From positions 558,001 through 622,000 of the forward strand of contig JBDVBY010000007.1 of NCBI GenBank assembly GCA_039942715.1: a stretch of DNA of 64,000 bases, in the 5' to 3' direction. Below the pieces are notes generated by a model. It had not been told where the DNA came from and did not search any database. It saw only the letters and a program-made list of their open reading frames with translations. Positions within the stretch are counted from its first letter, which is position 1; each line of letters opens with the position of its first letter. The DNA is from JABDJX01 sp039942715. Lineage in GTDB: Bacteria; Pseudomonadota; Alphaproteobacteria; Rhodobacterales; Rhodobacteraceae. Of the stretch, positions 16,744 to 25,902 are shown piece by piece. The position numbers were made by a program, and so were the translations under genes.

Positions 16744-17751
16744 ATGCATCCGTCATTACTCGGTCTCATTACGATTATTATTGGTGTATCCGGTTGTGTC
16801 GGATATTTTTACGGCGCCAACCTTTTCCTTGATAAAGTTCTTTATCCGGCCAAAGGGCCAAACGCGGGGCGCAATATAAACCGCGCGAACATGATCCGCC
16901 CTTGGATTTTTCTGTTTCCCGCAATTGCAGCGCTTGGGCTTTATCTTGCCTATCCTGTGGTTGCCACGCTTCGGTTGAGCTTTCTTGAAAGGCTCCCGGG
17001 CAATGAATACGCCTTTGTTGGTTTTGAGAATTACACAAAGATGTTTGCTGAACCCAAGTTCTGGGAGGCGATGCGCAACAATGCACTTTGGCTTTTGGTT
17101 GTGCCTGCTGCCTCAACCGGATTTGGTTTGTTGGCCGCGCAATTAACTGACCGTTTGCGGTGGGGGAATATTGCGAAGTCTATCATCTTTATGCCGATGG
17201 CGATTTCTCTTGTCGGTGCCGCGGTGATTTTTAAGCTGGTCTATGAAGCCCGCCCCGAAGACGTTGCGCAGATCGGTATCCTCAATCACCTCTACTTGTT
17301 GTGGGGTGGAAGCGAACCGCAGCAATGGCTGACGATCCCGTTCTGGAACAGCTTGTTCCTGATGATCGTGCTGATCTGGATCCAAACTGGTTTTGCGATG
17401 GTGATCTTGTCTGCAGCTTTGCGCGGCATTCCCGAAGAGACGGTTGAGGCGGCGATCATTGATGGCGCAAACCCCGGCCAGATATTCTTCAAGATCAAAA
17501 TACCGCAGATAATGGGGACGATCGTGGTGGTCTGGACGACCATTACGATTGCCACGCTGAAGGTCTTTGACATCGTGTTCGCGATGACAAACGGACAGTG
17601 GGAAACCCAAGTTCTGGCGAACTACATGTACGACAAACTGTTCCGCGCGAATGACTGGGGCATGGGGTCGGCGTCTGCCATGATCATCATGTTGCTGGTC
17701 ACACCGATCCTTATTTGGAACGTTCAAAACGCCCGCAAGGAGATGCGCTAA
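16744..17751 (+). CDS. aglF: alpha-glucoside ABC transporter permease AglF
   Basis: AglF is one of two membrane subunits of the alpha-glucoside importer. The 335-residue protein has an extra N-terminal helix (residues 4-25) before the core IRPWIFLFPAIAALGLYLAYP and about seven or eight membrane helices. The cytoplasmic EAA loop that docks the ATPase is seen as EAAIIDGANPGQIFFKIKIP (about 237-256). A strong GGGAGGGG site precedes the start. Its stop overlaps the aglG start by one base (TAATG), so the two are probably translated together. Confidence 0.92.
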   Translation: MHPSLLGLITIIIGVSGCVGYFYGANLFLDKVLYPAKGPNAGRNINRANMIRPWIFLFPAIAALGLYLAYPVVATLRLSFLERLPGNEYAFVGFENYTKMFAEPKFWEAMRNNALWLLVVPAASTGFGLLAAQLTDRLRWGNIAKSIIFMPMAISLVGAAVIFKLVYEARPEDVAQIGILNHLYLLWGGSEPQQWLTIPFWNSLFLMIVLIWIQTGFAMVILSAALRGIPEETVEAAIIDGANPGQIFFKIKIPQIMGTIVVVWTTITIATLKVFDIVFAMTNGQWETQVLANYMYDKLFRANDWGMGSASAMIIMLLVTPILIWNVQNARKEMR

Positions 17752-18908
17752 TGGATAGCATGGCAGGACAAAAGCCCGCAGTTGTCTGGGCGCTGAACAT
17801 CTCTGTGGTGCTTTTGGTAGCACTTTGGATTTTCCCAACGCTTGGATTGTTCGTCTCTTCATTTCGTACAAGCGAGCAGATCACAGCCTCTGGCTGGTGG
17901 TCGGCAATGTTCTCATCCGAGCAGACGGTGCAAATTCGTGCCGCTGATCCGGACGACAATCGGATCGAAACTTCAACAGGCGTATTCGTGGTCGACGGAA
18001 CGGTTTTCGGTGGCGAGCTTGGCGAGGTTCCAATCGACAGCTGGGGCACATCTTCGCGCGCACTTGATGCATATCAGGCAGGCGATACTGCTGATCTGGG
18101 CGATGGTGAAACCCTTACGCTGAACGAAGACGGAACCTACATTTGGCAAGGCAACGATGATCAGATCAGCGGGCGCGGACAACGCTTGTTTGTCAATGCA
18201 ACGGTGCCGCCCGACTTTACGTTAGACAATTATCGCCAAGTTCTGTTTGACGAAGACAACGTCGAAGGGATGACGAAAGCGTTCTTCAACACGCTGACGG
18301 TCGTTATCCCGGCCACGATCATTCCGATCTTGATTGCCGCTTTTGCAGCCTATGCTCTCGCGTGGATGGATTTCCCGGGGCGCGCACTTTTAATCGCAGC
18401 TGTCGTCGGACTGCTCGTTGTCCCGCTTCAATTGGCGCTTATCCCGCTCCTGTCATTTCATAATGCAATTGGCATCGGAAAGGGCTATTTAGGAACCTGG
18501 ATGGCGCATACCGGCTTTGGCCTCCCGCTCGCGATATATCTATTGCGAAATTATATGGTGGGATTGCCGCGCGACATTATTGAAAACGCGCGCGTTGATG
18601 GGGCGACTGAATTCCAGATCTTTACCAAGATCATTCTGCCGCTCAGCTTTCCGGCATTGGCCTCTTTCGCGATCTTCCAATTCCTGTGGACGTGGAATGA
18701 TCTATTGGTTGCCCTTGTGTTCCTAATCGACAGCACCGGGGAAACCACGGTGATGACCAAGCAGATCGTTGAACTGCTCGGCACGCGCGGCGGCGATTGG
18801 GAAATTCTGGCGACTTCGGCCTTTGTCTCTATCGCGGTGCCACTCTTGGTGTTCTTCACAATGCAACGTTACCTCGTGCGCGGTCTGTTGGCCGGATCGG
18901 TGAAATAA
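17751..18908 (+). CDS. aglG: alpha-glucoside ABC transporter permease AglG
   Basis: AglG is the second permease of the importer. The 385-residue protein begins MDSMAGQKPAVVWALN and is longer than a usual MalG because of a periplasmic insertion of about 100 residues after the first helix (about residues 45-150, with ETSTGVFVVDGTVFGGELG), a feature I recall for AglG proteins. The EAA loop reads ENARVDGATEFQIFTKIILP (about 282-301). It ends GLLAGSVK as MalG-type permeases do. Start chosen at the TAATG overlap with aglF. Confidence 0.92.
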   Translation: MDSMAGQKPAVVWALNISVVLLVALWIFPTLGLFVSSFRTSEQITASGWWSAMFSSEQTVQIRAADPDDNRIETSTGVFVVDGTVFGGELGEVPIDSWGTSSRALDAYQAGDTADLGDGETLTLNEDGTYIWQGNDDQISGRGQRLFVNATVPPDFTLDNYRQVLFDEDNVEGMTKAFFNTLTVVIPATIIPILIAAFAAYALAWMDFPGRALLIAAVVGLLVVPLQLALIPLLSFHNAIGIGKGYLGTWMAHTGFGLPLAIYLLRNYMVGLPRDIIENARVDGATEFQIFTKIILPLSFPALASFAIFQFLWTWNDLLVALVFLIDSTGETTVMTKQIVELLGTRGGDWEILATSAFVSIAVPLLVFFTMQRYLVRGLLAGSVK

Positions 18909-18910
18909 AA

Positions 18911-20581
18911 ATGGACGATATGCAAACTATGCAAGACGCGATGCCTTCAAGCACGCTGGTGAAAGACGCCGATTGGTGGCGCGGTGCGGTGATTTACCAA
19001 ATCTATCCGCGCAGCTTTCAGGACAGCAACGGCGACGGCATCGGCGATCTGCGCGGAATCGTACAGCGCTTGCCCTACATCGCCTCGCTTGGGGTGAATG
19101 CGATTTGGATTTCGCCGTTTTTCACCTCGCCAATGAAAGATTTTGGCTATGACGTGAGCGATTATTGCGACGTTGATCCGATGTTCGGGTCTTTGGCCGA
19201 TTTTGACGCTGTCGTTGAAACCGCGCACCAGCACGGCATCAAGGTGATGATCGATCTCGTGCTTAGCCACACCAGCGATCAGCACCTGTGGTTTAAGGAA
19301 AGCCGCGCCAGCCGCGAAAACGACAAAGCTGATTGGTACGTCTGGGCCGAACCAAAGCCCGACGGCACACCTCCCAACAATTGGCTTTCGATTTTTGGCG
19401 GGTCGGCGTGGCAGTGGGATGCGCAGCGCGAGCAGTATTTCCTGCACAACTTCCTTGCCAGTCAGCCTGACCTGAACTTCCACACACCCGCCGTGCAAGA
19501 CGCGCTGTTGGACGTCGCCGAATTTTGGCTTCATCGCGGTGTCGATGGCTTCCGTCTTGATACGATTAATTTCTACGTTCACGACGCTGAGCTGCGCGAC
19601 AACCCGGCCTTGGCACCGGAAAAGCGCAACGATTCAATCGCGCCACGCGTAAACCCCTACAACCACCAAGAACACCTCTATTCAAAGAACCGCCCCGAGA
19701 ACCTCGCTTTCCTGCGCAAACTGCGCGCCGTAATGAACGGCTTTAACGCCGCCGCTGTGGGCGAGGTGGGAGATAGCCTGCGCGGGCTGGAGATCATCGG
19801 CGAGTACACTGCCGGCGATGATCTGATGCAGATGTGTTACGCGTTCGAGTTCCTCTCTGGGCCGCAACCGGATGCTGCGCAGATCGCGACAGTGATGACA
19901 GCCTTTGACGACGCCGCAGCCGATGGCTGGGCTTGTTGGGCGTTTTCCAATCACGACGTTCAGCGCCACCCGACGCGGTGGAACCTGTCCCCGGCCGCAC
20001 AGCGTCTTTTCACCACAATGATGATGTGTCTGCGCGGTTCGGTCTGTATTTACCAAGGCGAAGAGCTGGGCCTGCCCGAAGCAGACGTGGCCTTTGACGA
20101 TCTGCAAGACCCCTATGGCATCGAGTTCTGGCCCGAGTTCAAAGGCCGCGATGGTTGCCGTACACCAATGGTCTGGGAAAGCAGTAACTCGCACGGTGGA
20201 TTTTCCTCAGCGCCTCGAACGTGGCTTCCGGTCAGCCATGATCATGTGCACATGTCAGTGGGCGAGCAAGAAGATGATCCAAGTGCCTTGGTGCACCACT
20301 ACCGCCGAGCCATTGCTTTTCGCGCCGCTCATCCCGCGATCATCAAAGGCGATCATGACAAAGTGCGCTCTGACGGCGACGTTGTGTATTTCACCCGAAG
20401 CCATGGCGGCGAAGAAATTTTCTGCGCTTTCAATCTAAGCGACACACCATCCGAATTCACTCTGCCAGCGGGCAATTGGCTGCCCATCGGGGAAGAGCTG
20501 GGTGCAGCCCACGTCTCAGGAGACGGCAAACTGCATCTTGGTCCATGGCAGCCCTGTCTTGCGCGACGCGCGGCAGGATAA
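18911..20581 (+). CDS. aglA: alpha-glucosidase AglA (GH13)
   Basis: AglA is the cytoplasmic alpha-glucosidase that hydrolyses sugars brought in by AglEFGK. The 556-residue GH13 protein has the start region WWRGAVIYQIYPRSFQDSNG (22-41), nucleophile Asp217 in GFRLDT, acid/base Glu285 in AAVGEVG and the third carboxylate in FSNHDVQRH. It lies 2 bp after aglG and 24 bp before aglK, within one transcript. A longer upstream frame overlaps aglG and is not a likely start. A second GH13 enzyme is encoded divergently beyond aglR. Confidence 0.92.
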   Translation: MDDMQTMQDAMPSSTLVKDADWWRGAVIYQIYPRSFQDSNGDGIGDLRGIVQRLPYIASLGVNAIWISPFFTSPMKDFGYDVSDYCDVDPMFGSLADFDAVVETAHQHGIKVMIDLVLSHTSDQHLWFKESRASRENDKADWYVWAEPKPDGTPPNNWLSIFGGSAWQWDAQREQYFLHNFLASQPDLNFHTPAVQDALLDVAEFWLHRGVDGFRLDTINFYVHDAELRDNPALAPEKRNDSIAPRVNPYNHQEHLYSKNRPENLAFLRKLRAVMNGFNAAAVGEVGDSLRGLEIIGEYTAGDDLMQMCYAFEFLSGPQPDAAQIATVMTAFDDAAADGWACWAFSNHDVQRHPTRWNLSPAAQRLFTTMMMCLRGSVCIYQGEELGLPEADVAFDDLQDPYGIEFWPEFKGRDGCRTPMVWESSNSHGGFSSAPRTWLPVSHDHVHMSVGEQEDDPSALVHHYRRAIAFRAAHPAIIKGDHDKVRSDGDVVYFTRSHGGEEIFCAFNLSDTPSEFTLPAGNWLPIGEELGAAHVSGDGKLHLGPWQPCLARRAAG

Positions 20582-20605
20582 AGAGACAAACAAGGGAGAG
20601 GGCCT

Positions 20606-21697
20606 ATGGCTGACTTGAAACTTACGAACGTCGCCAAGACATACGGTGGCACTGTGGATGTTCTGAAGAACATCAACCTTGATATCAAAAAGGGTGAGTT
20701 GATTGTGTTTGTTGGCCCGTCGGGCTGTGGAAAATCCACCTTGTTGCGGATGATCGCCGGTTTGGAAAAGATCACCGGGGGCGAATTGCAGATTGACGGA
20801 CAGGTCGTCAATGATGTGCCGCCTGCACAGCGCGGCATCGCGATGGTGTTCCAATCCTACGCTCTTTATCCGCACATGACCGTGCGCGATAACATGAGCT
20901 TTGCGATGAAGCTTGCCAAGAAACCCAAGGAAGAGATCGACGCCGCAATTGAGAATGCCGCGCGGATTTTGCAACTTGATGAATATCTTGATCGTCTGCC
21001 CAAAGCGCTTTCCGGTGGTCAGCGTCAGCGCGTCGCTATTGGCCGCTCGATTGTGCGTGATCCCAAAGTCTATCTCTTTGACGAGCCGCTTTCGAACCTT
21101 GATGCCGCCTTGCGCGTCGCCACCCGGATTGAGATTGCGCAGCTCAAAGAATCCATGCCCGATTCAACGATGATCTATGTCACCCACGACCAGGTTGAGG
21201 CGATGACCCTTGCCTCGCGTATTGTGGTCTTGGCCAACAAAGGCATCGCGCAAGTCGGCACGCCACTTGATCTCTATGAACGTCCCGAAAATGAGTTTGT
21301 CGCACAATTCATTGGCTCGCCTGCCATGAACCTGCTGTCCGGCGAAATTGTCGGCACCGGCGCTCAAACCACCGTGAAGCTTGATGCAGGCGGAAATGTA
21401 CGATCAACCGTGCCCACGCAAGACAGCGATATGGGCCTGAAGGTGAACATCGGCATTCGCCCGGAAGACATGGTTGCAACCGATAGCGAGGATTACGCGT
21501 TTGAAGGCAAGGTGAACATCACCGAAGCTTTGGGAGAGGTCACGTTGCTTTATTTTGACAAGGTCGGAGACAACGAGGCGGTGATCGGCAAATTGCCGGG
21601 TATCCACAAAGAGTTGCGCGGCAACGCGGTACGGATGAGTGCGAGCCCCGAAAAGGTGCAGATTTTCCACGATGGTCAATCGCTCCTCTATCGGTAA
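20606..21697 (+). CDS. aglK: alpha-glucoside ABC transporter ATP-binding protein AglK
   Basis: AglK is the MalK/UgpC-type ATPase that powers the importer. The 363-residue protein has Walker A GPSGCGKST (about 37-45), signature LSGGQRQR (about 134-141), Walker B YLFDEPLSNLDA and the switch His in THDQVEA, followed by a C-terminal TOBE-like regulatory domain (about 240-360). An AAGGGAGAGGG site precedes the ATG. It is the last gene of aglEFGAK; no clear terminator was found in the 72 bp that follow. Confidence 0.92.
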   Translation: MADLKLTNVAKTYGGTVDVLKNINLDIKKGELIVFVGPSGCGKSTLLRMIAGLEKITGGELQIDGQVVNDVPPAQRGIAMVFQSYALYPHMTVRDNMSFAMKLAKKPKEEIDAAIENAARILQLDEYLDRLPKALSGGQRQRVAIGRSIVRDPKVYLFDEPLSNLDAALRVATRIEIAQLKESMPDSTMIYVTHDQVEAMTLASRIVVLANKGIAQVGTPLDLYERPENEFVAQFIGSPAMNLLSGEIVGTGAQTTVKLDAGGNVRSTVPTQDSDMGLKVNIGIRPEDMVATDSEDYAFEGKVNITEALGEVTLLYFDKVGDNEAVIGKLPGIHKELRGNAVRMSASPEKVQIFHDGQSLLYR

Positions 21698-21769
21698 GGG
21701 CGCGATTTGAGGTGGGCTGCGGCGTTTCGGGACTTGTGACGCCTGTCGGCTATGGTTAATTGACGGTCC

Positions 21770-23563
21770 ATGTCTGATACGTCCGATATCGCCCTGCAAA
21801 AACGTGAAAAATCGCGCAATGTGCGCGCTTTGTCAGCGCTTTGGCCGTTTGTGCGCCCTTACCGTGCAATGCTGGTGGCCGCTGCGATGGCGCTTACGGC
21901 GACAGCAATGATTTCCCTGGTTTTGCCAATGGCCGTGCGCCGCGTGGTTGACGGGTTTGAAACCTCGGCCTCGGAGTTGCTCGACAGCTATTTCACCGCC
22001 GCTTTGGGTATCGCGCTGTTGCTCGCAATTGGCACCGGGCTGCGCTATTACCTTGTGACGCGACTGGGCGAACGGGTGGTCGCTGACATCCGCAAAGCCA
22101 CCTTTGATCGCATGATCGGGATGAGCCCGGCGTTTTACGAAAAGATCATGACTGGCGAAGTGCTTAGCCGGATTACAACGGATACGACGCTAATCCTGTC
22201 GGTGATCAGCTCGTCCGTCTCCATCGCCCTGCGCAATGCGCTGATCCTAATCGGCGGGCTCGTCTTGCTGTTCGTAACTTCGCCAAAGCTGGCAGGCATG
22301 GTGCTTTTGATCGTTCCGGCAATCATCATTCCCATCGTTGTTCTGGGGCGTCGCTTGCGCGTGCTGGGGCGAGAGAACCAAGACCTTATCGCGAAGTCTT
22401 CGGGCAACGCTTCAGAAGCGCTGTTGTCCGTACAAGCAGTTCAAGCTTACACGCATGAGGCGCCAAGCCGTGCCGCCTTTGGGACGATGACCGAGAACGC
22501 TTTCTTGAGCGCGCGCAAACGCATCGGAACCCGCGCAGTGATGACTGTGATCGTGATCAGCCTTGTCTTTGCAGGCGTCGTCGGCGTGCTTTGGATCGGC
22601 GCGCGCGATGTGCGGGCAGGGGGTATGTCTGTCGGTGAGCTGGTGCAGTTCGTGATCTATGCTGTGATGGTTGCGGGCGGTGTTGGCGCGCTGACCGAGA
22701 TTTGGGGCGAAATTCAGCGTGCTGCCGGCGCGACGGAACGGTTGGTCGAATTGTTGACTGCTGAAGACACGGTGAACGACACCGAAGCGCCCGCGTCGAT
22801 GACTTTGCCCGTGCAGGGTGATGTGGCGTTTAACAACGTCCTGTTCCGCTATCCCGCAAGGCCGAAACAAGTGGCGTTGGACGGAGTTTCTTTCGATGTG
22901 AAACAGGGCGAGACGGTTGCTTTGGTTGGTCCCTCTGGGGCAGGAAAATCGACGATCATTCAGCTTCTTTTGCGGTTCTATGATCCGAATGAGGGCGCAA
23001 TCACAATCGACGGCCACGACCTGCGTGATCTGACCCGTGACGATTTCCGCCAGCACATCGCCTTGGTCCCGCAAGACCCGGTGATCTTTGCTGACACTGC
23101 GCGCGAGAACATCCGCTTTGGTCGCCCCGGTGCAAGTGACGCCGAGGTTGAAGAGGCCGCGCGCGCGGCGGCTGCCCACGATTTTCTCGCCGCATTGCCT
23201 GATGGCTATGACTCTTATGTAGGAGAGCGCGGCGTGATGCTCTCGGGTGGTCAGAAACAGCGTATCGCGATTGCACGCGCTATTTTGCGCGACGCCCCGA
23301 TCCTGCTGCTTGATGAAGCGACAAGTGCGCTTGATGCCGAAAGCGAACAGGCTGTGCAGGCAGCTGTTGAGCGCCTTGCTGAGGGACGCACAACGATTGT
23401 CGTCGCGCATCGTCTGGCGACCGTGAAGAAGGCCGACCGCATTCTGGTAATGGAAGGCGGTCGCATCGCTGCCTCTGGCACCCACGATAGTCTGGTGGCC
23501 GAAGGTGGTCTTTACGCGCGTCTGGCGCGCCTGCAGTTCACTGATGGGTTGGCCGCAGAATAA
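21770..23563 (+). CDS. ABC exporter, fused membrane and ATPase domains
   Basis: This 597-residue half-transporter has a six-helix membrane domain (about residues 25-310) and a nucleotide-binding domain with Walker A GPSGAGKST (near 386), signature LSGGQKQR (near 490) and Walker B ILLLDEATSALD. It works as a homodimer or with a partner. The family includes MsbA-like lipid exporters, drug exporters and LptB-independent systems; the cargo is not clear. A second exporter of the same type lies at 34394-36169. It is 72 bp downstream of aglK and not obviously part of that operon. Confidence 0.85.
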   Translation: MSDTSDIALQKREKSRNVRALSALWPFVRPYRAMLVAAAMALTATAMISLVLPMAVRRVVDGFETSASELLDSYFTAALGIALLLAIGTGLRYYLVTRLGERVVADIRKATFDRMIGMSPAFYEKIMTGEVLSRITTDTTLILSVISSSVSIALRNALILIGGLVLLFVTSPKLAGMVLLIVPAIIIPIVVLGRRLRVLGRENQDLIAKSSGNASEALLSVQAVQAYTHEAPSRAAFGTMTENAFLSARKRIGTRAVMTVIVISLVFAGVVGVLWIGARDVRAGGMSVGELVQFVIYAVMVAGGVGALTEIWGEIQRAAGATERLVELLTAEDTVNDTEAPASMTLPVQGDVAFNNVLFRYPARPKQVALDGVSFDVKQGETVALVGPSGAGKSTIIQLLLRFYDPNEGAITIDGHDLRDLTRDDFRQHIALVPQDPVIFADTARENIRFGRPGASDAEVEEAARAAAAHDFLAALPDGYDSYVGERGVMLSGGQKQRIAIARAILRDAPILLLDEATSALDAESEQAVQAAVERLAEGRTTIVVAHRLATVKKADRILVMEGGRIAASGTHDSLVAEGGLYARLARLQFTDGLAAE

Positions 23564-23658
23564 AGCGACCTTGCGTTTTTCTTGCCCCGCTTACGTTTTC
23601 GCGGCACACTTCCTTACCAACAAAATAACCCCGGAAAACCGGGTAAGGGGAGAACACG

Positions 23659-25554
23659 ATGGGAAGCTACGCGTCGATAGAAGAACGCAACGCGATTGAG
23701 GCCGAAACGCTCTGGGAAGACCGTGATCAACCCAAGACGGTTTGGAGTATGATCTCGCGGACCGCCGATGCGCATGGCGCTAACAAAGCGATTTCCTATC
23801 AGCTGACCTCCGGGCCAACCGATCCGGTTGAAACCCTGACTTGGGACGAGCTACGCCGCAAAACCGCGCAGACTGCGAACCTGTTCCGCTCACTTGGTGT
23901 GGGGCCGACGGATAAAGTTGCGTATCTTCTCCCTAACGCCAATGAAACCGTGCTGACCTATTTTGGTGGTATGGTCGCGGGCGTCGTGAACCCGGTGAAC
24001 CCGCTGCTTGACGTTGATCAGATCGCGTCAATCCTGCGCGAGACAGATGCAAAGGTGCTGGTCACCCTCAAAGCCTTCCCGAAAACGGACGTACCGCAAA
24101 AGGCCGCTGCCGCGGTGGCGCTTGCTCCAAATGTCAAACACGTGGTCGAGATTGACCTGCACCGCTATCTGACCGGCCTCAAGAAATTCATCGTTCCGCT
24201 GATCCGTCCGAAAAACCCGGTCGCGCACAACGCGAAAGTGCACGATTTTACCAGCGCCATCGCCGCTCAGCCCGAAACGCTTCAGTTTGAAGACACGCAA
24301 GAAGATCGCGTCGTCACAAACTTCCACACGGGTGGCACAACCGGCATGCCCAAGGTGGCACAGCACACCGCCTCTGGCATCATCTACAATGCTTGGGTCG
24401 TGCACCGCGTCCTGCTTGACGAGACGTCCGTTGCGATGTGTCCGCTGCCGATGTTCCACGTTTTTGCCGCTGTGATCATCATGGGGGGCGCGATGTCATC
24501 GGGTGCGCATATCGTATTCCCAACACCTGCGGGTTATCGCGGCGATGGTGTGTTTGATAATTTCTGGAAGCTGTGCGAGCGCCACAAGATTACCTTCCTG
24601 ATTGGTGTGCCCACGGCCTTTGCCGCTTTGATGCAGCGCAAAGTGGATGCTGATCTTTCGGCGCTCAAAATGGCGTTCAGCGGTTCCGCCCCTTTACCGG
24701 TTGAGCTGTTTAAAAAGTTTGAAGCCGCCTGTGGCATCACAATCTGCGAAGCCTATGGGCTCACCGAAGCCACGTGTGCCGTGGCCGCCAACCCGCCTGA
24801 CGGCAAAAAGAAGGTTGGCTCGGTTGGCTTTGCTTTGCCCTATACAGACGTCAAAATGATGATGGAGACGTCAGAGGGGCTGCGCGAGTGTGGCCCGGAT
24901 GAAGTGGGCGAGATTTGCGTTTCGAACCCCGGCGTGAACGTGGGCAGCACGTATACAGAGGCTGACAAAAACGTTGATCTTTATCACCGCTATGGCAATC
25001 GCGACTACCTGCGCACGGGCGATCTGGGGCGCATTGATGACGAGGGTTATATCTGGATCACAGGGCGCGCCAAAGATCTGATTATTCGCGGTGGCCACAA
25101 TATTGACCCTGCCGAGATCGAAGAGGCGCTGTCAGGGCATGAAGCTGTGGCGATGGTCGGGGCTATTGGCCAACCTGACGCGCACTCAGGCGAATTGCCC
25201 TGTGCCTTTGTGGAATTGGTGGCAGGCGCAAATACTACGCCGGAAGACCTGCGCGCTTATGCCGAAGAACATATCGCTGAACGCGCTGCCCTGCCAAAGT
25301 ACATTGAAATCATGGACGAGCTTCCCAAAACGGCTGTCGGCAAGGTGTTCAAACCAGACCTACGTCGCAGCGCGATCACCCGTGTTTATGACGAAGCATT
25401 GGCGAAAGCTGGCTCACCTGCGCGGGTATCCGCCGTGATTGAGGACAAGAAACGCGGATTGGTGGCGCAACTCAGTGGCCGTTCTGATGCGGACGAAGCG
25501 AGCGTTTCCAGTGTGTTAGGAGACTTTGTTCGACCTTGGGAATGGGCGGACTGA
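23659..25554 (+). CDS. acyl-CoA synthetase (AMP-forming)
   Basis: This 631-residue member of the adenylate-forming superfamily activates a carboxylic acid to its CoA thioester. Motifs in order: phosphate loop FHTGGTTGMPKVAQHT (about 222-237), YGLTEATCAVAANPP (about 370), GDLGRIDDEGYIW (about 452), RGGHNIDPAEIEEAL (about 475) and the C-terminal catalytic lysine region PKTAVGKVFKPDLR (about 554). The long form (over 600 residues) is typical of roseobacter fatty or aryl acyl-CoA ligases. It is monocistronic, and a GGGGAGAA site precedes the ATG. The acid it uses cannot be told. Confidence 0.88.
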   Translation: MGSYASIEERNAIEAETLWEDRDQPKTVWSMISRTADAHGANKAISYQLTSGPTDPVETLTWDELRRKTAQTANLFRSLGVGPTDKVAYLLPNANETVLTYFGGMVAGVVNPVNPLLDVDQIASILRETDAKVLVTLKAFPKTDVPQKAAAAVALAPNVKHVVEIDLHRYLTGLKKFIVPLIRPKNPVAHNAKVHDFTSAIAAQPETLQFEDTQEDRVVTNFHTGGTTGMPKVAQHTASGIIYNAWVVHRVLLDETSVAMCPLPMFHVFAAVIIMGGAMSSGAHIVFPTPAGYRGDGVFDNFWKLCERHKITFLIGVPTAFAALMQRKVDADLSALKMAFSGSAPLPVELFKKFEAACGITICEAYGLTEATCAVAANPPDGKKKVGSVGFALPYTDVKMMMETSEGLRECGPDEVGEICVSNPGVNVGSTYTEADKNVDLYHRYGNRDYLRTGDLGRIDDEGYIWITGRAKDLIIRGGHNIDPAEIEEALSGHEAVAMVGAIGQPDAHSGELPCAFVELVAGANTTPEDLRAYAEEHIAERAALPKYIEIMDELPKTAVGKVFKPDLRRSAITRVYDEALAKAGSPARVSAVIEDKKRGLVAQLSGRSDADEASVSSVLGDFVRPWEWAD

Positions 25555-25647
25555 GCGAGTTTGATTAAAAACTGCCATAGTTTTCGGCACTCTATTAACT
25601 CTCCACTGCCTAAATCATGACAGATTTCACTGGCACCGTGAATCCAT

Positions 25648-25693
25648 GGTGCTTTGTGGAGGACAGGCACCTAATTCGGTGTTTTGTGGAGGA
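25648..25693. repeat. direct repeat carrying two Shine-Dalgarno-like sites
   Basis: GGTGCTTTGTGGAGGA (25648-25663) and GGTGTTTTGTGGAGGA (25678-25693) are 16-base direct repeats with one mismatch and 30-bp spacing. The second copy supplies the ribosome binding site of the small membrane protein gene; the first has no start codon at a useful distance. Confidence 0.6.
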
Positions 25694-25697
25694 ATGC

Positions 25698-25898
25698 ATG
25701 GTTTACTATCTCGCGGTCAGCATTATGTCGGCTTTCGCAATTGCCTTTTCGGTTTACGTGGAAACATCGTCATTCTGGATCGCATTCGCAGCTTATTCAC
25801 TGACTGGCACGCTTGTACTGAGTACGGTTCTGTTCGCGGCTTTCGTGAACATGCGCAGTGAAGATGATGCGCCCAGTGACGCGAAGCCTGCCACCTGA
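25698..25898 (+). CDS. small membrane protein, two predicted helices
   Basis: This 66-residue protein has two hydrophobic segments (about residues 3-20 and 25-50) and a charged C-terminal tail (MRSEDDAPSDAKPAT). The ATG at 25698 sits five bases after a GGAGGA site. It is convergent with the NHL-repeat gene, from which it is separated by 4 bp. I do not recognise the family; a role in membrane complexes or stress is possible but unsupported. Confidence 0.6.
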   Translation: MVYYLAVSIMSAFAIAFSVYVETSSFWIAFAAYSLTGTLVLSTVLFAAFVNMRSEDDAPSDAKPAT

Positions 25899-25902
25899 AC
25901 GC

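Noticed and set aside
22412..23485. 357-codon frame on the minus strand
   Set aside because: Shadow of the ABC exporter ATPase domain; no motifs and unlikely composition.
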